64,000 bases of DNA from Flavobacterium cerinum. GTDB taxonomy: Bacteria; Bacteroidota; Bacteroidia; Flavobacteriales; Flavobacteriaceae. The first letter of the stretch is position 1, and each line of letters starts with the position of its first letter. Of this stretch, positions 36,410 to 45,158 are shown in pieces. Below the pieces are notes generated by a model. It did not search any database, was not told the DNA's origin, and was given only the letters and a program-made list of their open reading frames with translations. A program made the position numbers and the translations under genes. The stretch covers positions 744,001 through 808,000 of the forward strand of contig NZ_CP101751.1 of NCBI RefSeq assembly GCF_024496085.1, read 5' to 3'.

Positions 36410-36465
36410 TAAATTAACATTGTAGTAACAATGTTTTTACGCTTATTCACCTTAAATACCTTTTC

Positions 36466-37152
36466 ATGATTGACGATATTCTTACCGGAATTCCGTTAGG
36501 ATTCTTTTTAAGTTTTATGATTGGGCCCGTCTTTTTTGTTCTTTTGGAAACCAGTATTACCAAAGGATTTCGTGCGGCCATGTCATTTGACGTTGGAGTA
36601 GTCTTAGGGGATATCGTTTTTATTGCTATTGCTTATTTTAGTAGTGTCCGACTTATTCAAAGCATTAAGGACGATCCGGCCTTATTTATTTTTGGCGGTA
36701 TTCTGATGTTTACCTACGGAATGATTACTTTTTTAAAACTACGCAGACAAAGCAAAAATATAGACGAAGATGAAGAAGTAGTTGAACTGATCAAAAAAGA
36801 TTACCTAAGCCTTTTTATAAAAGGGTTTCTACTCAATTTTATTAACATTGGTGTTCTCGGATTTTGGTTGGCTATTATTATTACTTTCGGTCCCAAACTG
36901 GATATGGAACCTTCCCGGATGTTAACGTTTTTCAGTGCTGTAATCGGTTCTTATTTTATTACCGATTTAGGTAAAATTATGTTAGCCAAACAACTTCGAA
37001 AAAAATTAACGCCTACAAACATCCTGAAAGTGAAAAAAGGAAGCAGTGTTTTATTAATTGTTTTCGGGCTTGTACTGATGTTCCAGGGATGGTTTCCGAA
37101 AGAGAAGGAATTCGTTAAAAATACACTGGAAAAAATCGAAGAGAAAAAATAA
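36466..37152 (+). CDS. LysE family transporter
   Basis: A 228-residue protein with six hydrophobic segments. The N-terminus GIPLGFFLSFMIGPVFFVLLE, read as GIPLGFFLSFMIGP then VFFVLLETS, and KGFRAAMSFDVGVVLGDIVF are signatures of LysE/RhtB exporters, which export amino acids or related small molecules. The substrate cannot be predicted. A charged stretch (about 90-110) forms the central cytoplasmic loop. It is monocistronic and followed by a strong terminator. Confidence 0.88.
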   Translation: MIDDILTGIPLGFFLSFMIGPVFFVLLETSITKGFRAAMSFDVGVVLGDIVFIAIAYFSSVRLIQSIKDDPALFIFGGILMFTYGMITFLKLRRQSKNIDEDEEVVELIKKDYLSLFIKGFLLNFINIGVLGFWLAIIITFGPKLDMEPSRMLTFFSAVIGSYFITDLGKIMLAKQLRKKLTPTNILKVKKGSSVLLIVFGLVLMFQGWFPKEKEFVKNTLEKIEEKK

Positions 37153-37167
37153 ATCGAAAATAGTATC

Positions 37168-37204
37168 ATAAAAAAAGAGCGGTTAAATAACCGCTCTTTT
37201 TGTT
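37168..37204. terminator. Terminator between the LysE-family gene and tRNA-Cys
   Basis: Perfect 11-bp stem AAGAGCGGTTA/TAACCGCTCTT with a short AA-type loop and a T tract on the plus strand; the A tract before it lets it work in both directions. Confidence 0.8.
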
Positions 37205-37209
37205 TCCTG

Positions 37210-37280
37210 AGGCATCGAGCGGATTCGAACCGCTGTGGACGGTTTTGCAGACCGCTGCCTAGCCTCTCGGCCACGATGCC
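37210..37280 (-). tRNA. tRNA-Cys (anticodon GCA)
   Basis: The minus strand folds into a 71-nt cloverleaf without encoded CCA. The acceptor stem is GGCATCG/CGATGCC, the anticodon loop is CTGCAAA (anticodon GCA), the T-arm is AGCGG-TTCGAAT-CCGCT and the discriminator base is U, as expected for cysteine. It faces away from the LysE-family gene and is separated from it by a terminator. Confidence 0.95.
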
Positions 37281-37381
37281 AGTATTGTAGGGCGCAAACT
37301 TACTAAAATATTTTTAAAATCAAATTCAATTTTGACTTTTTATTGAACATATTTTATAATCCGCTCGTTTTCAATATTGTT

Positions 37382-37741
37382 TTAACTACGATATTCTTCC
37401 ATTTGTACCGTTACGGCTTCAACATCACCTCCAATTGGCGGATTTAGTTTTGAAACAGCTACCGTAATTCTGGAAACCGAAGGAATTTCCTTAAAAATTC
37501 TGACAATAATCCGTTTGGCAACATGCTCTAATAATTTGGAACGAATTGCCATTTCCTCTCTTACAATCCGGTTAAGATGTACATAATCGACTGTATCTGC
37601 TAGTTCATCTGTATCCGATGGCTTTCTTAAATCGGTTTTTATTTCTAAATCTACACTGTAATCTGATCCGATTTTACTTTCTTCTACCAAACAACCGTGA
37701 AAAGAAAAAGTACGGATATTTTTTAACTTAATGATTCCCAT
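37382..37741 (-). CDS. folB: Dihydroneopterin aldolase
   Basis: A 119-residue protein of normal FolB length. The order MGIIKLKNIRTFSFHGCLVEE (N-terminal strand and Y/F-x-H-G segment), VDLEI, ADTVDYVHLNRIV and the C-terminal KLNPPIGGDVEAVTVQME region matches the family. It cleaves dihydroneopterin to 6-hydroxymethyl-dihydropterin in folate synthesis. It is the next minus-strand gene upstream of tRNA-Cys, with a 101-bp gap and no other folate gene nearby. Confidence 0.9.
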   Translation of the reverse strand: MGIIKLKNIRTFSFHGCLVEESKIGSDYSVDLEIKTDLRKPSDTDELADTVDYVHLNRIVREEMAIRSKLLEHVAKRIIVRIFKEIPSVSRITVAVSKLNPPIGGDVEAVTVQMEEYRS

Positions 37742-37853
37742 TTTTTATTGTATTCGCTTATAGATTATTCCTTCGATCGATAAAAGTACGAATTTTTAAA
37801 ACCAATCTGATAATAACCTCTTAAAGATATACCGACATAAACAACATTTTTGG

Positions 37854-37861
37854 TAAATTTG
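37854..37861 (+). promoter_or_regulatory. Promoter -7 box of glnS
   Basis: TAAATTTG matches TAnnTTTG, 18 bases before the ATG at 37880. Confidence 0.5.
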
Positions 37862-37879
37862 CCTTTCTAATTTTATTTT

Positions 37880-39565
37880 ATGTCAACAAAAGAAAAATCA
37901 TTAAATTTTATCGAACAAATCATTGAGGAAGATTTAAAAAATGGTTTATCTCAAGATAAATTGCGATTCCGTTTTCCGCCGGAACCAAATGGCTATTTAC
38001 ACATTGGCCATGCGAGTTCCATATGTTTAAATTTTGGATTAGGATTGGATTACCAGGCGCCGGTTAACCTGCGTTTTGATGATACCAACCCGGCTAAAGA
38101 AGAGCAGGAATACGTAGATGCAATTAAAAAAGACGTACAATGGTTAGGATATGAATGGGCTGAAGAATGTTATGCATCCGATTATTTTCAACAATTGTAT
38201 GATTGGACAATCGAACTGATTAAAAAAGGAAAAGCTTATGTTGACAGTCAGTCTTCTGAAGAAATGGCGAAACAAAAAGGAACTCCTACACAACCGGGTG
38301 TTGACAGTCCGTATCGTAACCGATCTGTAGAAGAAAATCTGGATTTATTTGAAAGAATGAAAAACGGTGAATTCGAAGAAGGTACGCATATTTTACGTGC
38401 CAAAATCGATATGACTTCTACCAATATGCTAATGCGTGATCCGATCATGTATCGTATTTTACACAAACACCACCACAGAACCGGTGATAAATGGTGTATT
38501 TACCCGATGTATGACTGGGCGCATGGAGAAAGCGATTACATGGAGCAAATTTCACATTCTTTCTGTACGTTAGAGTTTTTACCGCACCGTGAATTATACG
38601 ACTGGTTCCTTGATCAGATAATCGATACGACTTTAGTACGTCCGAAACAACGTGAATTTGCACGTAGAAATCTTTCACATACCGTTGTTAGTAAACGTAA
38701 ATTACTACAATTGGTTCAGGAAGGTCATGTAAACGGATGGGATGATCCGAGAATGTCGACTATTTCCGGTATGCGAAGAAGAGGATATACACCAGTAGCT
38801 ATTCGTAATTTTGCCGATACAATCGGTATTGCTAAACGCGATAACCTGATTGATGTATCTTTATTGGAATTCTGTGTTCGTGAAGATCTGAACAAAACAA
38901 CTTCACGTGTTATGGCTGTATTAGATCCTGTTAAACTGGTTATCACTAATTATCCGGAAGGAAAAGAGGAGTGGCTGGAAGCAGAAAATAATCCGGAAGA
39001 AGAAGTAATGACCTATAGAAAAGTACCTTTTTCAAAAGAATTATACATTGAAAGAGAAGACTTTTTAGAAGAAGCAAACAGTAAATTTTTCCGTTTAACC
39101 CTTGGTAAAGAAGTACGTTTAAAAAATGCGTATATCATTAAAGGAGAGAGTGTTGTAAAAGATGCCGACGGAAATATTACTGAGATCCACGCTACTTATG
39201 ATGAAGATAGTAGAAGCGGAAGCGGTACAGAAGCCAGTCAACGTAAAGTAAAAGGTACAATTCACTGGGTATCCATTCCTCATGCTATTGCAGCAGAAGT
39301 ACGAATTTACGACCGTTTGTTTTCACATGAAAACCCGGACGGAAATAAAGATATTAATTTTAAAGAATTTTTAAATCCTAACTCATTGGAAATCATTACC
39401 GGATACGTGGAACCAAGCCTGAAAAGCGCGGTTGACGGCGACCGATTCCAATTCCAACGTTTAGGATATTTCTGTGTAGACCGCGATACTACCGCTGAAA
39501 AACTGGTTTTCAATAAAACCGTTGGCCTTCGCGATACATGGGCTAAATTAGAAAATAAAGAATAA
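37880..39565 (+). CDS. glnS: Glutaminyl-tRNA synthetase
   Basis: A 561-residue class I synthetase with [12 protein letters not shown] (33-44, HIGH motif) and the KMSKS-equivalent VVSKRK (about 269-274), the form typical of GlnRS rather than GluRS. The C-terminal part carries the beta-barrel anticodon-binding domains. It charges tRNA-Gln directly. GltX is also encoded in the window at 42773. The fatty-acid hydroxylase-like gene follows after 4 bases and is probably cotranscribed. Confidence 0.97.
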   Translation: MSTKEKSLNFIEQIIEEDLKNGLSQDKLRFRFPPEPNGYLHIGHASSICLNFGLGLDYQAPVNLRFDDTNPAKEEQEYVDAIKKDVQWLGYEWAEECYASDYFQQLYDWTIELIKKGKAYVDSQSSEEMAKQKGTPTQPGVDSPYRNRSVEENLDLFERMKNGEFEEGTHILRAKIDMTSTNMLMRDPIMYRILHKHHHRTGDKWCIYPMYDWAHGESDYMEQISHSFCTLEFLPHRELYDWFLDQIIDTTLVRPKQREFARRNLSHTVVSKRKLLQLVQEGHVNGWDDPRMSTISGMRRRGYTPVAIRNFADTIGIAKRDNLIDVSLLEFCVREDLNKTTSRVMAVLDPVKLVITNYPEGKEEWLEAENNPEEEVMTYRKVPFSKELYIEREDFLEEANSKFFRLTLGKEVRLKNAYIIKGESVVKDADGNITEIHATYDEDSRSGSGTEASQRKVKGTIHWVSIPHAIAAEVRIYDRLFSHENPDGNKDINFKEFLNPNSLEIITGYVEPSLKSAVDGDRFQFQRLGYFCVDRDTTAEKLVFNKTVGLRDTWAKLENKE

Positions 39566-39569
39566 AATC

Positions 39570-40481
39570 ATGTTAGATCATTTTTTTGGAGAGCAGGCCG
39601 TTGCCAATGTATATTTATACTCGGCTCCGTTGCATATCATAATCATATTATTTGAAATGTTTTATAGCTATTCGCATAAGAAACATTTCTATAATACTAA
39701 AGATACGCTTACCAATATTTATATGGCTTGTCTGAACTATGGTTTGGATATTATAATGAAAGCTTTTGCTATTGGTGTAATGTTCTACTTCTATGAACAC
39801 CGGATTTTCGACCTGGAATACAGCAGTGTATGGTATTGGGTAGGGGTTTTCCTTTTACAGGATTTCGCTTATTATGTACATCACTATGTCGATCATCACT
39901 CCAGAATGTTTTGGGCCGTTCACGTAACACACCATAACTCAGGCTATTTCAATATTACAACCGGATTCCGTTCGCCGGTATTACAACCTTTATACCGCTA
40001 TTTGTTCTTTTCACCGATAGCATTTTTAGGTTTTAATCCGTGGCATATTATGGCGGCTTACGCTATTATTCAGATATACGGAACCTGGGTACATACCAAA
40101 ACCGTTAAAAGTATGGGTATTTTAGAATGGATTTTGGTAACACCTTCTCATCATCGTGTGCACCATGCTTCAAACGCTCGTTACCTGGATCGAAATATGG
40201 GAATGGGATTGATTATCTGGGATCGTATTTTCGGAACTTTTGAAAAAGAAGATCCTAATTATGAAGAAGTACGTTTCGGATTGACTTCTGAAATAGAAGA
40301 TAAAGGACCGCTTAATATTGTATTTCATGAATGGAAAGATATTTGGCGCGATGCTTCCCAACCCGGAATAAAATTTAGCGACCGATTAAAATATATTTTT
40401 TATCCGCCGGGATGGTCACATACCGGCGATTTTAAAACGTCTGCTAAACTTCGGGCCGAAGAAAAAGCAAATAGAAAATAA
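39570..40481 (+). CDS. Sterol desaturase / fatty acid hydroxylase family protein
   Basis: A 303-residue membrane protein with about four helices and the histidine clusters of the family: HHYVDHHSRMFW, HVTHHNSGYF (about 108-130) and SHHRVHHASNARY (about 192-204). These bind a di-iron centre that hydroxylates or desaturates lipids or carotenoids at the membrane. The substrate is not predictable. It lies 4 bases downstream of glnS and is followed by a terminator. Confidence 0.88.
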   Translation: MLDHFFGEQAVANVYLYSAPLHIIIILFEMFYSYSHKKHFYNTKDTLTNIYMACLNYGLDIIMKAFAIGVMFYFYEHRIFDLEYSSVWYWVGVFLLQDFAYYVHHYVDHHSRMFWAVHVTHHNSGYFNITTGFRSPVLQPLYRYLFFSPIAFLGFNPWHIMAAYAIIQIYGTWVHTKTVKSMGILEWILVTPSHHRVHHASNARYLDRNMGMGLIIWDRIFGTFEKEDPNYEEVRFGLTSEIEDKGPLNIVFHEWKDIWRDASQPGIKFSDRLKYIFYPPGWSHTGDFKTSAKLRAEEKANRK

Positions 40482-40486
40482 TTATA

Positions 40487-40515
40487 AAGGACTTCTTTTT
40501 AGAAGTCTTTTTTTA
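40487..40515 (+). terminator. Intrinsic terminator after the fatty-acid hydroxylase-like gene
   Basis: Perfect 7-bp stem GACTTCT/AGAAGTC with TTTT loop (40490-40507), followed by seven T. Confidence 0.75.
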
Positions 40516-40761
40516 TTATATAAATATTCGATTAAAATTTAATTTTATATTTATAAAATCTATTAAAAATGACTTTATATAAAGACTTACAATTGATTAT
40601 TTTTTTAAGGTAAATAGATTTTACATCTTATAAAAAAACAGATTATAAATCGCTTTAGATTTCGTTTTATTAAAAAACAAGTTTTTATTAACTACTTATT
40701 AACGTATTTATGAATATTAATTTCGTAAGTTTATAATTATTAATTTTTAAAAAGTGAGATT

Positions 40762-41091
40762 ATGTCTAATAACACAGGTAACACATTATTGGCACTTTTA
40801 GCGGGAGCAGCTATCGGTGCTGGTGTCGGAATTCTATTTGCTCCGGATAAAGGATCAAAAACCAGAAGAAAAATTAAAGATGGTTTCGATAAAGAAAAAG
40901 ACCACTTACGCGACAAGTTTAATGAGGCAACCCATAACCTCAAAAATAAATTCAGCAGAGCAAAAATGGATTTGGAAAGTGAATTTGATCATTTAGTTTC
41001 CAATGTCGATAATAAGACAGAAGATATTATTGCTACTCTGGAAAAAAAATTAGAAGATCTTAAAAAACAGCACGCTAAAGCAACCAAATAA
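40762..41091 (+). CDS. YtxH domain protein
   Basis: A 109-residue protein with a glycine-rich membrane helix (LLALLAGAAIGAGVGILFAP, about 8-27), then DKGSKTRRKIKDG and a long charged helix with possible coiled coil to the end. This is the YtxH layout, often linked to general stress response. It is the first gene of a three-gene unit with a holin-like protein and a small charged protein, similar in make-up to ElaB/YqjD-YqjE-YqjK of enterobacteria. I see no good promoter box in the 250-bp AT-rich gap upstream. Confidence 0.85.
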   Translation: MSNNTGNTLLALLAGAAIGAGVGILFAPDKGSKTRRKIKDGFDKEKDHLRDKFNEATHNLKNKFSRAKMDLESEFDHLVSNVDNKTEDIIATLEKKLEDLKKQHAKATK

Positions 41092-41097
41092 CAGGCT

Positions 41098-41448
41098 ATG
41101 GCTTTTGAAAAATTAAAAGAAAATACCGAGCAGATTCAGGATAATGCAAAAGCATTGTTCGATAGCAACGTGGCTTATTATAAACTCTGGTTTTTTAAAG
41201 TCGCAATGAAGTCAACAACGATGATACTTAAAATTTTTCTTTTAAGTATTTTTCTGATGTTGATGGTACTTTTCTTATCTATTGCCGGTGCTTTTGCTTT
41301 AGGAAATATGATGGGTAGTTATGCCCTCGGTTTTTTAATTGTGGGTCTTATTTATTTGATTCTCTGTATAGTAGTTTACTATATCAAAGATAAAATAGTG
41401 GAAGGCCCGATTCTGGAAAAATTCTCCGAATTCTTTTTTAATGACTAA
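41098..41448 (+). CDS. YqjE / phage-holin-superfamily-like membrane protein
   Basis: A 116-residue protein with an N-terminal amphipathic helix, two membrane helices (about 43-68 and 75-98) and a charged C-terminus. The pattern fits the Phage_holin_3_6 / YqjE family. Despite the family name there is no sign of phage around it; chromosomal members occur next to YtxH or ElaB-like genes. It starts 6 bases after the YtxH gene and ends 2 bases before the next. Confidence 0.75.
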   Translation: MAFEKLKENTEQIQDNAKALFDSNVAYYKLWFFKVAMKSTTMILKIFLLSIFLMLMVLFLSIAGAFALGNMMGSYALGFLIVGLIYLILCIVVYYIKDKIVEGPILEKFSEFFFND

Positions 41449-41450
41449 TT

Positions 41451-41687
41451 ATGGAAAAAAAGAAATATGCATCATACGATGAAATCAACCGTGAACTGGA
41501 AATTCTGAAAGTCCAAAAAGAATTGGATTACAGACGTCTGATATATGCGGTCGAAAAAACCCGTGATGATCTTACACCGGGAGTTCTTACTTCAGGCGTA
41601 GTACGTTCCATAGGTTCATTTTTTACGAAATCGGGAACCTTACAAAATTTACTGATCGGTTTTATTTTTAATCGGTTATTCAAATAA
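41451..41687 (+). CDS. Small charged protein, third gene of the YtxH unit
   Basis: A 78-residue protein. The first half is a charged helix (YDEINRELEILKVQKELDYRR, here YDEINRELEILK and VQKELDYRR). The second half has a Gly/Ser-rich amphipathic stretch and the hydrophobic LLIGFIFNRLF. It is comparable in position to YqjK of enterobacteria, and I have a weak recollection of a DUF6327-type family. Function unknown. A terminator follows directly. Confidence 0.72.
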   Translation: MEKKKYASYDEINRELEILKVQKELDYRRLIYAVEKTRDDLTPGVLTSGVVRSIGSFFTKSGTLQNLLIGFIFNRLFK

Positions 41688-41718
41688 AAAAAGCGGCTTA
41701 ATAGCCGCTTTTTTTATT
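41686..41718. terminator. Bidirectional terminator between the YtxH unit and the SPFH gene
   Basis: Perfect 9-bp stem AAGCGGCTT/AAGCCGCTT-type pairing (41693-41713) with a short AAT loop, A tract before and T tract after. Confidence 0.8.
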
Positions 41719-41719
41719 A

Positions 41720-42694
41720 TTATTCCGTTTCCGGTAAAGCTGTTGTATCAAAATGATCCGGTCGTTGGAAATCATCATGTGATTTCTTTTTACCCTGTGC
41801 TTTTTTCATCGCTTCACCTACCTGATTTGAAGCGGTAAACGAAGCTACCATGTTATTTAACATATCACTTCCGGCTTGTGGTGAATTCGGTAATAAAATC
41901 AAGTTAGAGTTTGTATCGGAACCGATTGCCTGTAGCGTATCATAATGTTGTGTTACAACAATCAAAGCAGAAGCTTCCTGTGAATTGATTCCTACTTTGT
42001 TTAATACATCCACACTTTCTACTAATCCGCGTGCAATTTCGCGACGCTGATCGGCAATACCCTGACCTTGTAAACGTTTACTTTCTGCTTCTGCTTTTGC
42101 TTTCGCTACAATACGGATTCGGCTCGCTTCTGCTTCATATTCGGCTGCCGTTTTTTCACGATCGGCCGCATTAATACGGTTCATTGCATTTTTAACCTGA
42201 ATATCCGGATCAATATCTGTAATTAATGTATTGATTATATCATATCCGTAAGTCGTCATCGCCTCATTTAATTCACGTTTAACAGCGATTGCGATATCAT
42301 CTTTTCTTTCAAAAACATCATCCAGTTTTAATTTCGGAACCTCGGCACGAACTACGTCAAATACATACGATGTAATCTGATCATGTGGATATTCCAATTT
42401 ATAAAAGGCATCATATACTTTTTCCTGAATTACTTTAAACTGAACCGAAACTTTCATTTTAACGAATACGTTATCTTTTGTTTTCGTTTCAATAATTACA
42501 TCCAATTGCTGAATTCTCAAATTTACTTTTCCTGCAATACGATCGATAACCGGAATTTTTAACTGTAAACCGGAATGACGAATGCTGTTGAACTTCCCAA
42601 AACGTTCCACAATCGCAGAACTTTGCTGTTTAACCGTAAAAAAGGAGGCTAAAAATAGAAATACGATAATAAAAATAATAACGTAACTAAACAT
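41720..42694 (-). CDS. SPFH/Band 7 (stomatin-like, QmcA-type) protein
   Basis: A 324-residue protein with one N-terminal membrane helix (about 3-20), then the SPFH domain (QQSSAIVERFGKFNSIRHSG, KIPVIDRIAGKVNLR) and a long Ala/Glu/Arg-rich coiled coil (about 165-215, AADREKTAAEYEAEASRIR region). The length matches QmcA/stomatin. Such proteins form oligomers in membrane microdomains and often control proteases. No NfeD-type partner gene is adjacent. Confidence 0.9.
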   Translation of the reverse strand: MFSYVIIFIIVFLFLASFFTVKQQSSAIVERFGKFNSIRHSGLQLKIPVIDRIAGKVNLRIQQLDVIIETKTKDNVFVKMKVSVQFKVIQEKVYDAFYKLEYPHDQITSYVFDVVRAEVPKLKLDDVFERKDDIAIAVKRELNEAMTTYGYDIINTLITDIDPDIQVKNAMNRINAADREKTAAEYEAEASRIRIVAKAKAEAESKRLQGQGIADQRREIARGLVESVDVLNKVGINSQEASALIVVTQHYDTLQAIGSDTNSNLILLPNSPQAGSDMLNNMVASFTASNQVGEAMKKAQGKKKSHDDFQRPDHFDTTALPETE

Positions 42695-42740
42695 AAAATG
42701 TAATTTTTAATGGTTTATTCGGTTAAGATACGAAATTCTA

Positions 42741-42767
42741 TAAAAAAACCTCCTAAAAAGGAGGCTT
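42741..42767 (-). terminator. Intrinsic terminator of gltX
   Basis: Stem CCTCCT/AGGAGG (42749-42764) and, on the minus strand, a following run of seven T. It lies just after the gltX stop codon. Confidence 0.75.
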
Positions 42768-42772
42768 CGTCT

Positions 42773-44284
42773 TTATAATGTACTAATCGCTTTCTGCAAT
42801 CGGTTAATCGTTTCTTCTTTTCCGATCATTTCGACTATATCGAACAAATGCGGGCCTTTTAAGGCTCCTACAAGACTTAAACGGAACGGTTGCATCACTT
42901 TACCCATTCCAATCTCATTTTTCGTCATCCAGTCCTTTACAATCGTTTCTATGTTTGCTGATGTAAAATCGCCTATATTTTCTAATACGGAAATTAACTC
43001 CTGCATTATCGAACCGGTATCTTCTTTCCAGTTTTTGGATGCCTTTTCATCATAAGTAACCGGAGCTGTAAAAAAGTAATCCGATAATTCATATAGATCC
43101 GTTACAAAAGTAGCACGCTCTTTTACAAGACTCACCACTTTTTCAACATACGGACGCTCTTTGTTAATTTCTTTTTCTTTTAAAATTATATCGAATTTTT
43201 CAGCTAATGACGCATCAGATTGTTTTACAAGATAATGATGGTTAAACCATTTGTTCTTTTCCGGATCAAATTTTGCTCCTGCTTTATGAACACGGTTTAA
43301 ATCAAATTTTGCTACTAATTCATCTAATGTGAATAACTCCTGATCGGTTCCGTCATTCCATCCTAATAAAGCCAGGAAATTAACAACCGCTTCCGGGAAG
43401 AATCCTTTTTCTCTGTAACCGGACGATTTTTCCTGTGTAACCGGATCGATCCAATCCAAAGGGAATACCGGAAATCCTAATTTATCACCATCACGTTTTG
43501 ATAATTTTCCGTTTCCAACCGGTTTTAAAATCAAAGGTAAATGGGCGAATTTCGGTGCTTCCCAACCAAATGCTTTGTATAATAATTCATGTAAGGGTAG
43601 GGAAGGTAACCATTCTTCTCCACGGATCACATGTGATGTTTCCATTAAATGGTCATCTACAATATTCGCCAGGTGGTAAGTTGGCATACCATCACTTTTA
43701 AACAATACCTTATCATCTAATAAATTCGTTTCAAACTTGATATCGCCACGAATCATATCATTTAAATGTAATGTTTCATCTACCGGTGTTTTAAAACGGA
43801 TAACATATTCTTCTCCGTTATTAATACGCTCTGCTACTTTTTCAGCAGAATGGGTAAGTGAATTATCCAGCTGTTGTCTAACCGTATGATTGTAAATGAA
43901 TGTTTTACCTTGTTCTTCAGCCGATTTTCTTAAAGCATCCAGACTTTCTGCGGTATCAAAAGCATAATACGCCCAACCGTTATTGAGTAACAAATCAGCA
44001 TATTCCTTATATAAAGGTTTACGTTCACTTTGACGGTACGGACCGAATTTTTCATTTTTACCGATGGTTTCATCCGGTGCTATACCCAACCACTCTAAAG
44101 CTTCCATAATATAAGCTTCTGCGCCGGGTACAAAACGGTTTTGATCGGTATCTTCAATACGCAGGTAAAATGTACCGCCGTTCTTCTTAGCAAATAAATA
44201 ATTAAATAAAGCGGTTCTAACACCACCTATATGTAAAGGTCCTGTAGGACTGGGTGCAAATCGCACACGAACTGGCTTTGACAT
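42773..44284 (-). CDS. gltX: Glutamyl-tRNA synthetase
   Basis: A 503-residue class I synthetase with PSPTGPLHIGGVRTALFNYL (11-30, HIGG form of the HIGH motif) and KLSKRDG (about 260-266, KMSKS equivalent), and an all-helical C-terminal anticodon domain. This is a discriminating-type length. It charges tRNA-Glu. It is transcribed leftward from a promoter box at 44302-44309, away from the large intergenic region on its upstream side. Confidence 0.97.
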   Translation of the reverse strand: MSKPVRVRFAPSPTGPLHIGGVRTALFNYLFAKKNGGTFYLRIEDTDQNRFVPGAEAYIMEALEWLGIAPDETIGKNEKFGPYRQSERKPLYKEYADLLLNNGWAYYAFDTAESLDALRKSAEEQGKTFIYNHTVRQQLDNSLTHSAEKVAERINNGEEYVIRFKTPVDETLHLNDMIRGDIKFETNLLDDKVLFKSDGMPTYHLANIVDDHLMETSHVIRGEEWLPSLPLHELLYKAFGWEAPKFAHLPLILKPVGNGKLSKRDGDKLGFPVFPLDWIDPVTQEKSSGYREKGFFPEAVVNFLALLGWNDGTDQELFTLDELVAKFDLNRVHKAGAKFDPEKNKWFNHHYLVKQSDASLAEKFDIILKEKEINKERPYVEKVVSLVKERATFVTDLYELSDYFFTAPVTYDEKASKNWKEDTGSIMQELISVLENIGDFTSANIETIVKDWMTKNEIGMGKVMQPFRLSLVGALKGPHLFDIVEMIGKEETINRLQKAISTL

Positions 44285-45158
44285 TTTTTAAAAATTTTAC
44301 GCAAAGATACAATTATGCTACTTCCTATCGAATTATTTTACGGCATACTGTTTATAAATAGGTTCATTTATTGTTTATCCTATTTTAAAAGTATTTTTTA
44401 TAATCATTACCGATAAAAATACCTTTGTATTATCAAATTGATAACATTCCGGAATAGCTATTATATTTAATACCGTTTATTAAAAATAAAAAATGATAAT
44501 TCATCAACGTAAAAGACTGTTAATCAGTAAACTTTTTATCATTTTAACATTAAAAGTAAGCAATGTTAATACAATTTTACATTACGTTGATTTTCAGTTA
44601 ATTAAAAATTAACATACATTGTTTATAACTTTAAATAGAAAATTATAAAAGATTTTTGGTTGTATCCGAAAATTTACTAATCCAAAACCGAAATGAGAAA
44701 ACCAAATCTATTTTTTAAAATTTGTTTTTTACTTATCAAAAGTTAGTTGATAGTTATTAACAGAAATTAACAAGTAAACTTATTAATAAAAATTATTAAA
44801 ACCAGTTTATCCACTATTGTTAATAACGTTTTAAAAAGTATTCATTTTAAATGGTTTATCGACAAACAACACTGTTAATAAACCGGTATAAAATTGTATA
44901 ACTGGAAAACAATACTAAAATCAGAAAAGTTATTCTAACAATTAACAAGCTATAATAACAATCATTTTTTTTAAAATTTTAAAAGAATTCTTTTTTATTA
45001 TTTTAATGTTTGTTAACAACTTCGTTCGCTTTCTTCTTTTCTCTTTCTTTCAATTGTCTTTGTTTCGATTATTTAATTCCGTTTGTCCTTCTGAAAAATA
45101 GTTAATAACGTTTCGATTAAAATTGTAATTTTATCGGTTATAAATAAATTTTGAGAAT
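44285..45158. other. 874-bp AT-rich divergent intergenic region, candidate replication origin
   Basis: This is the longest gene-free stretch in the window, between gltX (leftward) and the DUF4175 gene (rightward). It holds two DnaA-box-like 9-mers, TTATCCACT (44807-44815) and TTATCGACA (44856-44864), each one base off TTATCCACA. GTTAATAACGTTT occurs twice (44819-44831 and 45101-45113), and there are many TTAAC/GTTAA elements and long A/T runs. No open frame of note was found. With three parS-like sites 4-6 kb to the right, an oriC is plausible. The evidence is compositional, and AT-rich DNA gives such matches easily. Confidence 0.4.
44302..44309 (-). promoter_or_regulatory. Promoter -7 box of gltX
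   Basis: On the minus strand this reads TATCTTTG (TAnnTTTG), 17 bases upstream of the ATG at 44284. Confidence 0.5.

Noticed and set aside
41098..41448. Holin-like gene as a sign of a prophage
   Set aside because: No phage structural, lysis or integrase genes are nearby; the YtxH and small charged protein neighbours indicate a chromosomal stress-type unit.
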